From Oceanobacillus piezotolerans (GTDB lineage Bacteria; Bacillota; Bacilli; Bacillales; Amphibacillaceae): DNA of 64,000 nt. The notes beneath the pieces are model-generated. The model was not told where the DNA came from. It worked only from the letters and a program-made list of their open reading frames with translations, and made no database searches. A program made the position numbers and the translations under genes. The stretch covers positions 620,001-684,000 of the forward strand of contig NZ_RCHR01000002.1 of NCBI RefSeq assembly GCF_003665065.1, given 5' to 3'. Positions within the stretch are counted from its first letter, which is position 1. The number at the start of each line of letters is the position of its first letter. Shown in pieces: positions 16,921-25,014 of this stretch.

Positions 16921-17871
16921 ATGTCAGGAAACAATATTTACGGAAATACTCCTGCTTTTTTAGGTGCTAAAAACATATCTAAAGATAGATCTTATGAAGA
17001 CGTAGATGCCGTTATCTATGGTGTGCCTTGGGAAGGTGCGGTAACTTGGGGTGATTATACTGGTTGTGAATTAGGACCTAAAGTCATGCGTCTCTGTTCC
17101 GGAAGATATAGTGGTTATCTGCCAGAACTGGATCATATTGATGTACTTGAACATATGAAACTAGGAGATGCCGGTGACGTGGATGTGGTTCCAGCAGATG
17201 TGGAGGAAACTATGACACGTATTGAAAGCTTTGCATCTGAATTATGGCAATCTGGTAAATTCGTAGTTGGGCTGGGCGGAGACCATGGGATAACCTTCCC
17301 TATTGTAAAAGCTCTAGCAAAACAAGGTAAAAAAGTAGGCATTATTCATCTAGATGCTCATTACGATAACATGCCTTCCTGGGAAGATGATCAATATGCA
17401 CGCTGCAGTCCCTTTAAGCGTCTTTACGAAGAAAACGGTGTGCGTAACGAAAGCATTATCCATACTGGAATTCATGGTCCGAGAAATAAACCTGAATCAG
17501 GACGGAATGCGAAGGAAGCTGGGGCAGTTACCATCACGATTAATGAAATCCGCGAAGCAAAAAATTTAAAGGAATTTGCTAATGAGATCTATGAAATGGC
17601 AAATCAGGATGTAGATTGTGTTTATTTAAGCATTTGCAGTGATGTACTAGACTATGCTTTTAATCCTGGCGGTCCAGTAGATGGCAATGGGTTAACATCC
17701 TATGAGCTTCTTACCCTTGTACATGAGATTTGTAAACGTGGTGTTATTGGAATGGACTTTGTGGAAGTGTATCCTCAGCAGGATTCAGCTCAACGATCTG
17801 CACACCTAGCTTCCTTTATTGTTTTATATGCATTGGCCGGGGAGATTTTGAGAAGACAAAATCAAAAATAA
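16921..17871 (+). CDS. Ureohydrolase (arginase/agmatinase family) with altered metal site
   Basis: 316 residues, the normal length. The family hydrolyses guanidino groups (agmatine, arginine, guanidine and others) with a two-metal centre. Ligand motifs GGDH (His122) and DAHYD (Asp145, His147, Asp149) are intact, and the guanidinium-binding Glu is in VEVYP (Glu282). The third motif, normally S-x-D-x-D-x-x-D-P, reads SICSDVLDY: the first Asp, which bridges both metals in arginase, is Cys239; Asp241 remains. The following loop is PGGPVDGNGLT instead of the usual PGTGTP. So it is not a standard agmatinase. Own promoter and AAGGAG site. It is followed by a YheO-like regulator and an Nramp-like transporter, probably a functional set. 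Substrate is unknown. Confidence 0.85.
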   Translation: MSGNNIYGNTPAFLGAKNISKDRSYEDVDAVIYGVPWEGAVTWGDYTGCELGPKVMRLCSGRYSGYLPELDHIDVLEHMKLGDAGDVDVVPADVEETMTRIESFASELWQSGKFVVGLGGDHGITFPIVKALAKQGKKVGIIHLDAHYDNMPSWEDDQYARCSPFKRLYEENGVRNESIIHTGIHGPRNKPESGRNAKEAGAVTITINEIREAKNLKEFANEIYEMANQDVDCVYLSICSDVLDYAFNPGGPVDGNGLTSYELLTLVHEICKRGVIGMDFVEVYPQQDSAQRSAHLASFIVLYALAGEILRRQNQK

Positions 17872-17882
17872 AAGGGATACAA

Positions 17883-17979
17883 TTTGCAGCGACATGGAAA
17901 TCGCTGGTGAGAATTTATGCAAGAGTGGTGTAGCAAAGGTTATTTTAATACATACCAGTATAACAGATTTCCATGTCCC
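17883..17979 (+). other. Long-range inverted repeat between ureohydrolase and regulator
   Basis: GACATGGAAATC (17891-17902) is the exact complement of GATTTCCATGTC (17966-17977), and nested CTGG/CCAG pairs extend it. The transcript could fold into a long hairpin. It has no U-tail, so it is not an ordinary terminator; a processing site or a protein-binding RNA or DNA element are options. Confidence 0.5.
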
Positions 17980-18001
17980 AGCCATTGTTGCACTAAGTTT
18001 T

Positions 18002-18015
18002 AGAATACGTTTACA
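18002..18015 (+). promoter_or_regulatory. Weak cre-like site upstream of the YheO-like gene
   Basis: AGAATACGTTTACA matches 12 of 14 positions of the CcpA site TGWAANCGNTNWCA. It lies about 30 bases before the regulator start. Confidence 0.3.
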
Positions 18016-18045
18016 AAAATAAGTATTTTAGCATTGGGTGATGAG

Positions 18046-18702
18046 ATGACCAAATTAGTAGAAAACAAAAAAATACTAGAAAGCTACATTCCGATAGCTG
18101 ATATGATTGTAGCTACTTTTGGCAGTAAATGTGAAGTGGTGATCCATAATCTCGAAAACATTCACTCCTCCCTGATTTATATTAAAGGTAAGGTAACTGG
18201 CAGAGAGCTCGGTGCCCCAACTACAGAGGTCATTTTAAAAGAACTTCGCCGGTATGGGAATAAAGTGAAGGATATTCATGGCCAAACCTCTCAAACAAGA
18301 GATGGCAGGTTTCTTAAGACTTCCACCTCTTTTATTCGGAATCAAGACGGGGAAGTGATTGGTCTTATTGGCATTAACTTCGATGTGACTTCATTTTCGA
18401 TGGTCAATCAAATCATTCAAGAATTTACGGTTACGAATGATTTGGAACAAATTGAAGGGCCAATGAGCGAATCCTATGCCACCAATATTGAAGAAGTATT
18501 TGAAAATATTGTGGAAGCTACATTATCCGAAGTAAGTGTCCCACTGGAACAAATGACAAGAAATGAAAAAATCTTTGTCATTCGCAAGCTGGACGAAAAA
18601 GGTGCTTTTCTTATCCAGGGTTCGGTGGATCGAATAGCCACCATACTAGGAGTGACAAAACAAACGATTTATAACTATCTAGAAATTATCCGAAATGATT
18701 AG
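18046..18702 (+). CDS. YheO-family transcriptional regulator (PAS-like plus HTH)
   Basis: About 218 residues. The N-terminal YheO/PAS_6-type sensor domain covers roughly residues 10-125 (CEVVIHNLEN and IGLIGINFDV are typical). The C-terminal helix-turn-helix ends with RIATILGVTKQTIYNYLEII. Cytoplasmic DNA-binding regulator that probably senses a small ligand. The start is placed at the ATG at 18046 with GGGTGATGAG just upstream; a TTG four codons earlier is possible. It lies between the ureohydrolase and an Nramp-fold transporter on the same strand, and is the natural candidate to control both. Confidence 0.75.
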   Translation: MTKLVENKKILESYIPIADMIVATFGSKCEVVIHNLENIHSSLIYIKGKVTGRELGAPTTEVILKELRRYGNKVKDIHGQTSQTRDGRFLKTSTSFIRNQDGEVIGLIGINFDVTSFSMVNQIIQEFTVTNDLEQIEGPMSESYATNIEEVFENIVEATLSEVSVPLEQMTRNEKIFVIRKLDEKGAFLIQGSVDRIATILGVTKQTIYNYLEIIRND

Positions 18703-18762
18703 CCTCCATTAGCTTTAAACACAATTTGACTCCAGAATAATCAAAGATAGGGAGAGGGATAT

Positions 18763-20013
18763 ATGGAGAAACTCCAAAATGAAGAGCAATCAACCAAGAA
18801 AACATGGATAGATCGATTAAGAATGATTGGTCCTGGTGCCGTGATAACTGCTTCATTCATTGGACCAGGTACAGTTACAACAGCAACCAGGGCAGGTGCA
18901 TCCTTTGGTTATGCACTATTATGGGCCGTAATATTTTCAATTATCGCAACGATCGTTCTTCAAGAAATGGTAGCGCGACTGGGGATTATTACACAAGAAG
19001 GTCTAGGGGAAGCGATTCGTGAGCAATTCTCTCAACCACTTGTTAAATTTTGTATCGTTTGGCTTGTGGCTATTGCTATTACAGTTGGTTGTGCTGCCTA
19101 TATTGGCGGAGATTTATTAGGAACCTCACTTGGAATCACCACCATAACTGGACTTCCAGATAATATAATTGCTCCTATTATTGGTGTGATCATCCTATTC
19201 TTTGGACTTAGTGGGAGCTATAAAGTAATTGAAAGATTAATGGTTGCTCTTATCATCGTAATGGGTATTACGTTTATCACTACGATGTTTGTTGTAAAAC
19301 CAGATTTTGGGGAGATCTTCTCAGGAGCTCTCATTCCCACTATTCCAACTGGGTCAATCATTATGCTAATTGCTTTAATTGGAACAACCGTTGTTCCTTA
19401 CAACTTTTTTCTTCAAGCATCAACTGTTCAAGAAAGATGGAACCAGCCTCATCAATTAAAAGATTCCCGAATAGACACCATTATCTCCATTTCTTTTGGA
19501 GGGTTAATTACTGCGGCAATTCTTATTACATCTGCTGCAGTGATCAAAGGAATGACTGTAGAAAGTGCCGCAGACTTGTCCTTGCAATTAGAACCAGTAT
19601 TAGGAAGCTGGGCGAAAGTATTTATGAGTGTGGGGTTATTCGCAGCAGGTTTATCTTCAGCAACTGCATCTCCACTTGGTGCCGCTATCACCTTAGCTAG
19701 CCTATTTAAATGGAAGGGTGGGTTCAAAGATAAACGATTTAAAATCGTATTCTTTATCATTATTGTGCTAGGAATTATTATTTCTGCAACAGGATTTGAA
19801 CCACTAGACGTTCTTCTCTTTGCCCAAGCATTGAATGGGATCCTCCTGCCAATCATCTCTATTTTAATTCTCGTTGTCATGAATAATAAAAATCGGCTTG
19901 GAAAATATGTAAACACAGTTAGTATGAATATTATTGGCGGAATGGTCGTACTCGTTTGTACTGGCTTAGGTATCTATAGTCTAATAGACGCGATTCAGGC
20001 ATTTCTAGGATAA
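18763..20013 (+). CDS. Nramp-fold transporter lacking canonical metal ligands
   Basis: Integral membrane protein of 416 residues, eleven or so spans, with overall Nramp similarity (GASFGYALLW, QEMVARLGI). True Nramp metal transporters carry DPGN in span 1 and MPH in span 6. Here these read GPGT (residues 34-37) and VPYN (211-214), so the Asp, Asn, Met and His of the metal site are all replaced. Uptake of Mn2+ or Fe2+ by the usual mechanism is therefore doubtful. The fold is shared with amino-acid and amine transporters of the LeuT/APC superfamily, and the neighbours are a ureohydrolase and a regulator, so transport of a guanidino compound or amine is a fair hypothesis. Ribosome site GGGAGAGG precedes the ATG. 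Confidence 0.8.
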   Translation: MEKLQNEEQSTKKTWIDRLRMIGPGAVITASFIGPGTVTTATRAGASFGYALLWAVIFSIIATIVLQEMVARLGIITQEGLGEAIREQFSQPLVKFCIVWLVAIAITVGCAAYIGGDLLGTSLGITTITGLPDNIIAPIIGVIILFFGLSGSYKVIERLMVALIIVMGITFITTMFVVKPDFGEIFSGALIPTIPTGSIIMLIALIGTTVVPYNFFLQASTVQERWNQPHQLKDSRIDTIISISFGGLITAAILITSAAVIKGMTVESAADLSLQLEPVLGSWAKVFMSVGLFAAGLSSATASPLGAAITLASLFKWKGGFKDKRFKIVFFIIIVLGIIISATGFEPLDVLLFAQALNGILLPIISILILVVMNNKNRLGKYVNTVSMNIIGGMVVLVCTGLGIYSLIDAIQAFLG

Positions 20014-20052
20014 TTATTCTCTCATGATAAATACTTGTTGACCCAATAAATA

Positions 20053-20080
20053 AAGGAGTTGGACCTTCCCCCAACTCCTT
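20053..20080. terminator. Terminator shared by convergent genes
   Basis: Stem AAGGAGTTGG/CCAACTCCTT with an 8-nt loop. On the minus strand it is followed by TATTTATT, on the plus strand by a weaker run. It lies between the transporter (plus) and the 141-residue gene (minus). Confidence 0.75.
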
Positions 20081-20098
20081 CACCTTAATTTTCTCAAC

Positions 20099-20524
20099 TT
20101 ATCCTCTAAGCTCGATTCGCAAACTCTCTCCATTCTCATTCTTCGAGATAACCCAGTTCACAGAAAGCATTTCTTCTAATTGAATTTGTTCCTGCTCATC
20201 CAACTGCAAACCATCAAGCCCATTTTCAATCAGCTCATAGTCTCGGTCTTTCTCCTTCTTAAAGCGGATGGCAAGTAAATTTTGCAGGCCTTGATATGTA
20301 ACAAATTTAACTCCATAGCCATCATACAAAATGGATTGAAAAGCAGCTGAATCCTTCTCTGCAAGTTTTAATAAATCCTTAAAGTCATACCTATCGTTTA
20401 TCTTCTCCCATTCACTAATATCTCCGCTACGAACGGCAGCTAGCAGTTCCTCATTTGATATACCATGACGGCGAAGGGTTTCTATCATATAGGCTTCCAT
20501 TAATGAAATTTTATGTTTTTCCAT
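20099..20524 (-). CDS. Conserved-type hypothetical protein, 141 residues
   Basis: Soluble, charged, probably helical protein beginning MEKHKISLMEAYMIETLRR. It has no signal peptide, membrane span or motif that I recognise. The frame is well formed with a ribosome site (GGAG) close to the ATG and a terminator after it. The residue composition (many Glu, Lys, Leu) suggests a small cytoplasmic protein. No function can be proposed from context, since its neighbours are an unrelated transporter and an amidohydrolase. Confidence 0.6.
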   Translation of the reverse strand: MEKHKISLMEAYMIETLRRHGISNEELLAAVRSGDISEWEKINDRYDFKDLLKLAEKDSAAFQSILYDGYGVKFVTYQGLQNLLAIRFKKEKDRDYELIENGLDGLQLDEQEQIQLEEMLSVNWVISKNENGESLRIELRG

Positions 20525-20644
20525 TCCTTACTCTCCTTTACTTATAAATACAGTTTTCCGCTTATATCAAGCACGCTCAGGGCTTCGTCAACAGTTTTCA
20601 TTAGAAAACTCTTTCGATTTCCTATACATCTGCAAGCATCTGTC

Positions 20645-21832
20645 TCACTGGAATAGATAGTGAGAAACAATTTTTACAAAGGACTTGCCGATTTGAATGA
20701 GCGCCTGCTCATCAAAATCAAACCGGGGATGATGATGCGGGTAATGTGTACTTTCGTTATCATTACGAGAACCAACTCTGAAATAAGTCCCAGGCTTTTT
20801 CTCTAAGAAATAGGCAAAATCCTCTGCACCCATTGTCGGTTTCAGTTCTACGACATTCTCCTCTGAAAAGACATTCTTAAATAATTCCCTTGCCAACTCT
20901 GTCTCTGCTTTGTGATTAAACAAAGCTGGATAACCGCGAAGGTAATCGATTTTATATGTAGCATGAAAAGCAGAAGTTATCCCTTGAACAATAGTGTTAA
21001 TCTCTTTCTCCACCATGTCTCTTACTTCACTATCGAAGGTCCGAACCGTCCCTTCAATCCTTGCAGTATCTGGAATAACGTTAAAAGCATTGCCAGCTTG
21101 AAAAATACCAATGGTCACAACAGCTGATTTCAACGGATTAACCTGTCTGCTCACAATCTTTTGTAAGCTATCCACGACGCTCGTCCCAATTACTAGAGAG
21201 TCAACGGCTTCATGTGGTCGGGCACCATGGCCACCACGGCCTTTAATGGTAATAGCAAATTTATCAACCGCCGCCATTTGATAGCCTTCACCTACTGCTA
21301 CTTTTCCTAGCGGGAGATCTGAAGCAAGATGAGAACCAAATACATAGTCCACACCATCCAATACGCCTTCTTCAATCATATATTTCGCTCCACCAGGCGG
21401 AGTTTCTTCAGCAGGCTGGAAAATAAAAACAACAGACCCTTTCATTTTCTCTTTATATGTACTTAAAACCTGAGCTGTTCCTAATAAAGCCGCCGTATGT
21501 CCATCATGCCCACATGCATGCATTACCCCAGGGTTGGTAGATTTATAGGGCACATCCTTCTCATCCTCAATTGGTAATGCATCAAAATCAGCTCTAAGCG
21601 CTATTGTCTTCCCAGGCTGGTCCCCTTTCAAAATACCGATTAACCCATTTCCACCAATTTGCGTTTTGACTTCCAGGCCAAAGCTCACCAGCTTTTCTTC
21701 AATATATTTCGCAGTTTTTACTTCTTTGAAAGAAAGCTCTGGATGCTGATGCATATGCCTTCTCCATCCTCTAATTTCTTCAAAAGAATTCTCGAGATCC
21801 TGGAACATCACCGTAATTAATGCTTCACTCAT
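20645..21832 (-). CDS. M20-family amidohydrolase (N-acyl-amino-acid / hippurate hydrolase type)
   Basis: Zinc- or manganese-dependent hydrolase that splits N-acyl amino acids or related amides, 395 residues, cytoplasmic. Visible blocks are RRHMHQHPELSF, the metal region ADFDALPIEDE and MHACGHDGHTA, QPAEETPPGGA with the catalytic Glu, GHGARPHEAVDS of the dimerisation domain, and PTMGAEDFAYF near the end. The start is set at the ATG at 21832 (MSEALI), with AGGGG seven bases upstream; an upstream Met at 21895 lacks a site. Substrate is uncertain (hippurate, N-acetyl amino acid, indole-acetyl conjugates). Confidence 0.85.
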   Translation of the reverse strand: MSEALITVMFQDLENSFEEIRGWRRHMHQHPELSFKEVKTAKYIEEKLVSFGLEVKTQIGGNGLIGILKGDQPGKTIALRADFDALPIEDEKDVPYKSTNPGVMHACGHDGHTAALLGTAQVLSTYKEKMKGSVVFIFQPAEETPPGGAKYMIEEGVLDGVDYVFGSHLASDLPLGKVAVGEGYQMAAVDKFAITIKGRGGHGARPHEAVDSLVIGTSVVDSLQKIVSRQVNPLKSAVVTIGIFQAGNAFNVIPDTARIEGTVRTFDSEVRDMVEKEINTIVQGITSAFHATYKIDYLRGYPALFNHKAETELARELFKNVFSEENVVELKPTMGAEDFAYFLEKKPGTYFRVGSRNDNESTHYPHHHPRFDFDEQALIQIGKSFVKIVSHYLFQ

Positions 21833-22370
21833 ATGAACCCCTGCCTTTCTATTAAAAACCGGCCACTTCATAATAATGTCGTTCTTTTTCCGCAAAATCT
21901 AATCCTCTCTTATCGTTCATTATAACCTATCAATATGCTGAATTGGCACCATTTAAAGCATCAATCAGGATTGTTCAGATTCCTCTCCGTCTTACCAGAT
22001 GAGAGCAATTTCATAAAGTTAAGGACATATTATCTGGATAAAACTATGTTGTCAAACAGGTTTTTAAGGAATAGCAGCGCTTTAATGCTGTAAGTTTTCA
22101 TATCTAAATATCATCACGCGAAACAAAAGACTTTCATGGTTTAACAAGCTCCTCTAATCGTATCAAGTAAAAATGCTCGCAATCCAAGATTGCGAGCATT
22201 TCACTAACTTACTTCTAATCCCATTTTTCAGCTCACCTTTATCTAGCGAGAATCCATTTGGAATAATGGACCAAAAATTAACCTAAAAAACCAGTCAATA
22301 TTACGATAACTGCTACTCTGCCCTATGGAATATCTATTTTATATGCGATAGTAAAGTCAAATGCTAATTA
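21833..22370. other. Intergenic region between alr and the amidohydrolase
   Basis: 538 bases. The alr terminator lies at 22169-22203. The remainder is AT-rich and shows no credible gene; a promoter for the amidohydrolase must lie here but I cannot pick it with confidence. Confidence 0.4.
22169..22203 (-). terminator. Terminator downstream of alr
   Basis: Perfect 14-bp stem AAATGCTCGCAATC/GATTGCGAGCATTT with a CAA loop. It is nearly the same as the terminator at 29738 (AAATGCTTGCAATC), differing at one arm position. Confidence 0.8.
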
Positions 22371-23561
22371 TTAAATACTCACTGCCATTTTACTGTTATC
22401 AACCTGCCCTAATTCCTTTACTACTTCTCCATCTTTTATATAAATCCGAGGAATACGTTTTCCAATTAAGCATGCCGTCTCATAATGGATGGTATTCATC
22501 AGTTCTGCTACTTCTCCCATTGGGATATATCCGTCTGCTCTATCCCCGAAAATTACAACCTCATCATCCATTTCAAATACCCCAATGTCCGTTACATCAA
22601 TCATGGATTGATCCATACATACTCGTCCCACAATCGGTGCCTTCATCCCATGGACAGTGACATTGCCTTTATTAGAAAGTGAACGGGAAAATCCATCTCC
22701 ATATCCAATTGGGATAGTTGCAATAAATGAATCCCGTTTTGGTATATATGTACAACCATAGCTGATCGCATCTCCTGCTTTTACTTTTTTCACAAAAACA
22801 GGTTTTGTTTTAAACGTCATGGCCTGTTTTAAAGGAATGATTTTCCTCAAATGTTCACTTGGATATAATCCATAAATACTAATGCCTACACGAACCATGT
22901 CTAAATGCAATTTAGGAAAAGCAATGGTTGCCGCACTATTACAGCAGTGCCTAATTGGAATCCCAGCATCATTACCTTCCAAATATTCAACGACATCCAT
23001 AAAATGATCGAACTGCAATTCTGTATAGGACGTATCGGCAGGATTATCAGCATCAGCAAAGTGTGTAAAAATACCTTCCACAAAAACAAAATTGGATTGT
23101 AATGATTGCACCAAATTCAATGCTTCTTCTTTCGTTTGAACCCCAATCCGATTCATCCCACTATCAATTTTCACGTGCACCTTTGCTGTCTTGTGCTGTT
23201 TTTTTGCCTCTTTCCCAATACGGTCAGCGACTTCTTTGGTGAACACCGTTAATGCAATGTCACGTTTAATTGCCTCCGAAACAAAATCTGGAGGAGTATA
23301 GCCTAGCACTAATAAAGGATGCTCTATTCCAGCATCCCGAAGAATAACGGCTTCATCCAGGATAGCAACCGCTATGTAATCCGCACCTGCACTGATGGCT
23401 GTCTTCGCTACTTCCACTGCCCCGTGACCATAACCATCCGCTTTTACAACAGCCATCATTTTTGTATCTATATTTATGTGATTTTTAAATGCTCTTATAT
23501 TTTGTTGAATCGCGTCCAGTGATATTTCTGTCCATGCGTTACGAAAACTTACATGATTCAT
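22371..23561 (-). CDS. alr: Alanine racemase
   Basis: PLP enzyme interconverting L- and D-alanine for the cell wall or for D-alanine catabolism; 396 residues. The PLP lysine is Lys40 in AVVKADGYGHG. The second catalytic residue, a Tyr, lies in ISYGCTY, and IGYGDGFSR is the conserved C-terminal block. GGGGG lies eight bases before the ATG. It has its own terminator and is separated from ald upstream by another. The block ald-adeR-permease-dsdA suggests it may serve D-alanine use; a second, housekeeping racemase may exist elsewhere. Confidence 0.93.
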   Translation of the reverse strand: MNHVSFRNAWTEISLDAIQQNIRAFKNHINIDTKMMAVVKADGYGHGAVEVAKTAISAGADYIAVAILDEAVILRDAGIEHPLLVLGYTPPDFVSEAIKRDIALTVFTKEVADRIGKEAKKQHKTAKVHVKIDSGMNRIGVQTKEEALNLVQSLQSNFVFVEGIFTHFADADNPADTSYTELQFDHFMDVVEYLEGNDAGIPIRHCCNSAATIAFPKLHLDMVRVGISIYGLYPSEHLRKIIPLKQAMTFKTKPVFVKKVKAGDAISYGCTYIPKRDSFIATIPIGYGDGFSRSLSNKGNVTVHGMKAPIVGRVCMDQSMIDVTDIGVFEMDDEVVIFGDRADGYIPMGEVAELMNTIHYETACLIGKRIPRIYIKDGEVVKELGQVDNSKMAVSI

Positions 23562-23657
23562 ACTGATTCCCCCACTTATTAGAAAACTTAAGTCAACCTG
23601 TCCTTCTACTATTAACTTGGGTGCAGGAAGAAAGTTTTATACTTTCCAATCTGCTTA

Positions 23658-23692
23658 AAAGGCCCTTCCATTTTAAAATGAAAAGGGCCTTT
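23658..23692 (-). terminator. Terminator of ald
   Basis: Strong hairpin: AAAGGCCCTT and AAGGGCCTTT pair, with an inner ATTTT/AAAAT stem. On the minus strand it is followed by TTTTAAG. Confidence 0.85.
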
Positions 23693-23715
23693 AACATGAC
23701 TTCTTGAATTAATAA

Positions 23716-24843
23716 TTAATGAGCTAATGCGGCTAGAACATCTTCTACAGATACATAATCATATCCAAGGTCTCTAGCAACTGCATCATAAGTTACTTTA
23801 CCATCTACTACGTTCACACCTGCTTTTAGTGGTGCATTATCTCTAACAGCTTGTTCTAAACCTTTCTTAGCGATTTGAACCGCATATGGTACCGTAACAT
23901 TGGTTAATCCAATTGTAGCTGTACGCGGGACCGCACCTGGAATGTTAGGAACTGCATAATGCAGGACATCATGTTTAACAAAGATTGGATCATCATGGCT
24001 TGTTACATGATCAACCGTTTCGAAGTTACCACCTTGGTCAATGGCAACGTCCACAATAACAGAGCCAGGCTGCATGGATTTTACCATCTCTTCTGTAACT
24101 AGCTTCGGAGCCTTTGCACCAGGGATTAGTACAGAACCAACAACAAGATCGGACTCTCTCACTGCTTTTGCAATGTTGAATGGATTGGACATTAATGTTT
24201 GAACTTTATCACCAAAGATATGATCTAATTGACGCAAACGATCGGGATTTAAATCAATAATGTTAACATTCGCACCTAAACCAACCGCAATCCTAGCAGC
24301 ATTTTCACCTACTACACCACCACCGATTATCGAAACGGTTCCACGGTCCACACCTGGGATACCGCTTAATACGATACCTTTACCACCTTTTGATTTTTCT
24401 AAGAATTGTGCACCGATTTGTACGGACATACGGCCAGCAACCTCACTCATTGGAGTAAGTAATGGAAGTGTTCGGTTTACCGTCACTGTTTCATATGCGA
24501 TTGCAGTTACTCCACTATCAACTAATGCTTTTGTTAGTTCTGGTTCATTAGCTAAATGAAGGTAAGTAAAGAGAATCAACCCTTTACGAAAATATTTATA
24601 TTCAGACTCTAATGGCTCTTTCACTTTCATAATCATATCTGCTTCTGCCCAAACGTCTTCTGCTGAAGCGATGATTTCAGCACCAGCATTTTTATATTCT
24701 TCATCCGTAAAGCTGCTTCCTAGGCCTGCCCCAGCTTCAATATAAACGGTTTGCCCTGCGTTAACCAAGTTTTGAACACCAGCTGGTGTCATAGCAACAC
24801 GATTTTCATTATTTTTAATTTCCTTTGGCACCCCAATGATCAT
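23716..24843 (-). CDS. ald: Alanine dehydrogenase
   Basis: NAD-dependent oxidative deamination of L-alanine to pyruvate and ammonia; 375 residues. It starts [20 protein letters not shown], the family hallmark. Lys in [11 protein letters not shown] and His in [10 protein letters not shown] are the pyruvate-binding and catalytic residues. [16 protein letters not shown] is the nucleotide-binding loop. The ATG at 24843 is preferred because family members start here and GGGGAG lies ten bases upstream; an ATG two codons earlier is also usable. In B. subtilis ald is induced by alanine through AdeR, whose gene lies just upstream here too. Separate terminator. Confidence 0.94.
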   Translation of the reverse strand: MIIGVPKEIKNNENRVAMTPAGVQNLVNAGQTVYIEAGAGLGSSFTDEEYKNAGAEIIASAEDVWAEADMIMKVKEPLESEYKYFRKGLILFTYLHLANEPELTKALVDSGVTAIAYETVTVNRTLPLLTPMSEVAGRMSVQIGAQFLEKSKGGKGIVLSGIPGVDRGTVSIIGGGVVGENAARIAVGLGANVNIIDLNPDRLRQLDHIFGDKVQTLMSNPFNIAKAVRESDLVVGSVLIPGAKAPKLVTEEMVKSMQPGSVIVDVAIDQGGNFETVDHVTSHDDPIFVKHDVLHYAVPNIPGAVPRTATIGLTNVTVPYAVQIAKKGLEQAVRDNAPLKAGVNVVDGKVTYDAVARDLGYDYVSVEDVLAALAH

Positions 24844-24937
24844 ATTCATCCATCTCCCCTTTTGTTAATTACATATATATTGTAAACCCTTTCATTGTTT
24901 GTTTCATTATCCAAAAACATGAATTGCAGGGAGCACA

Positions 24938-24955
24938 TTTGTGAAAAATCACAAA
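24938..24955 (-). promoter_or_regulatory. Palindrome upstream of ald, candidate AdeR operator
   Basis: TTTGTGAAAAATCACAAA is a perfect 7-bp inverted repeat around AAAA, about 95 bases before the ald start and within the adeR-ald gap. Position fits an activator site. A Crp-type protein is less likely because the spacing is 4 rather than 6. Confidence 0.45.
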
Positions 24956-25014
24956 AGGAAGATATTGTTCTTAAACATGAACCTATAATGAATCATTCAC
25001 TAAACTAGTAAACA

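Noticed and set aside
18763..20013. Ordinary Mn2+/Fe2+ Nramp transporter (MntH)
   Set aside because: DPGN and MPH ligand motifs are replaced by GPGT and VPYN, and MntR-type context is absent.
24881..24894. cre-like sequence TGTAAACCCTTTCA upstream of ald
   Set aside because: The central CG, the most conserved part of the CcpA site, is lost.
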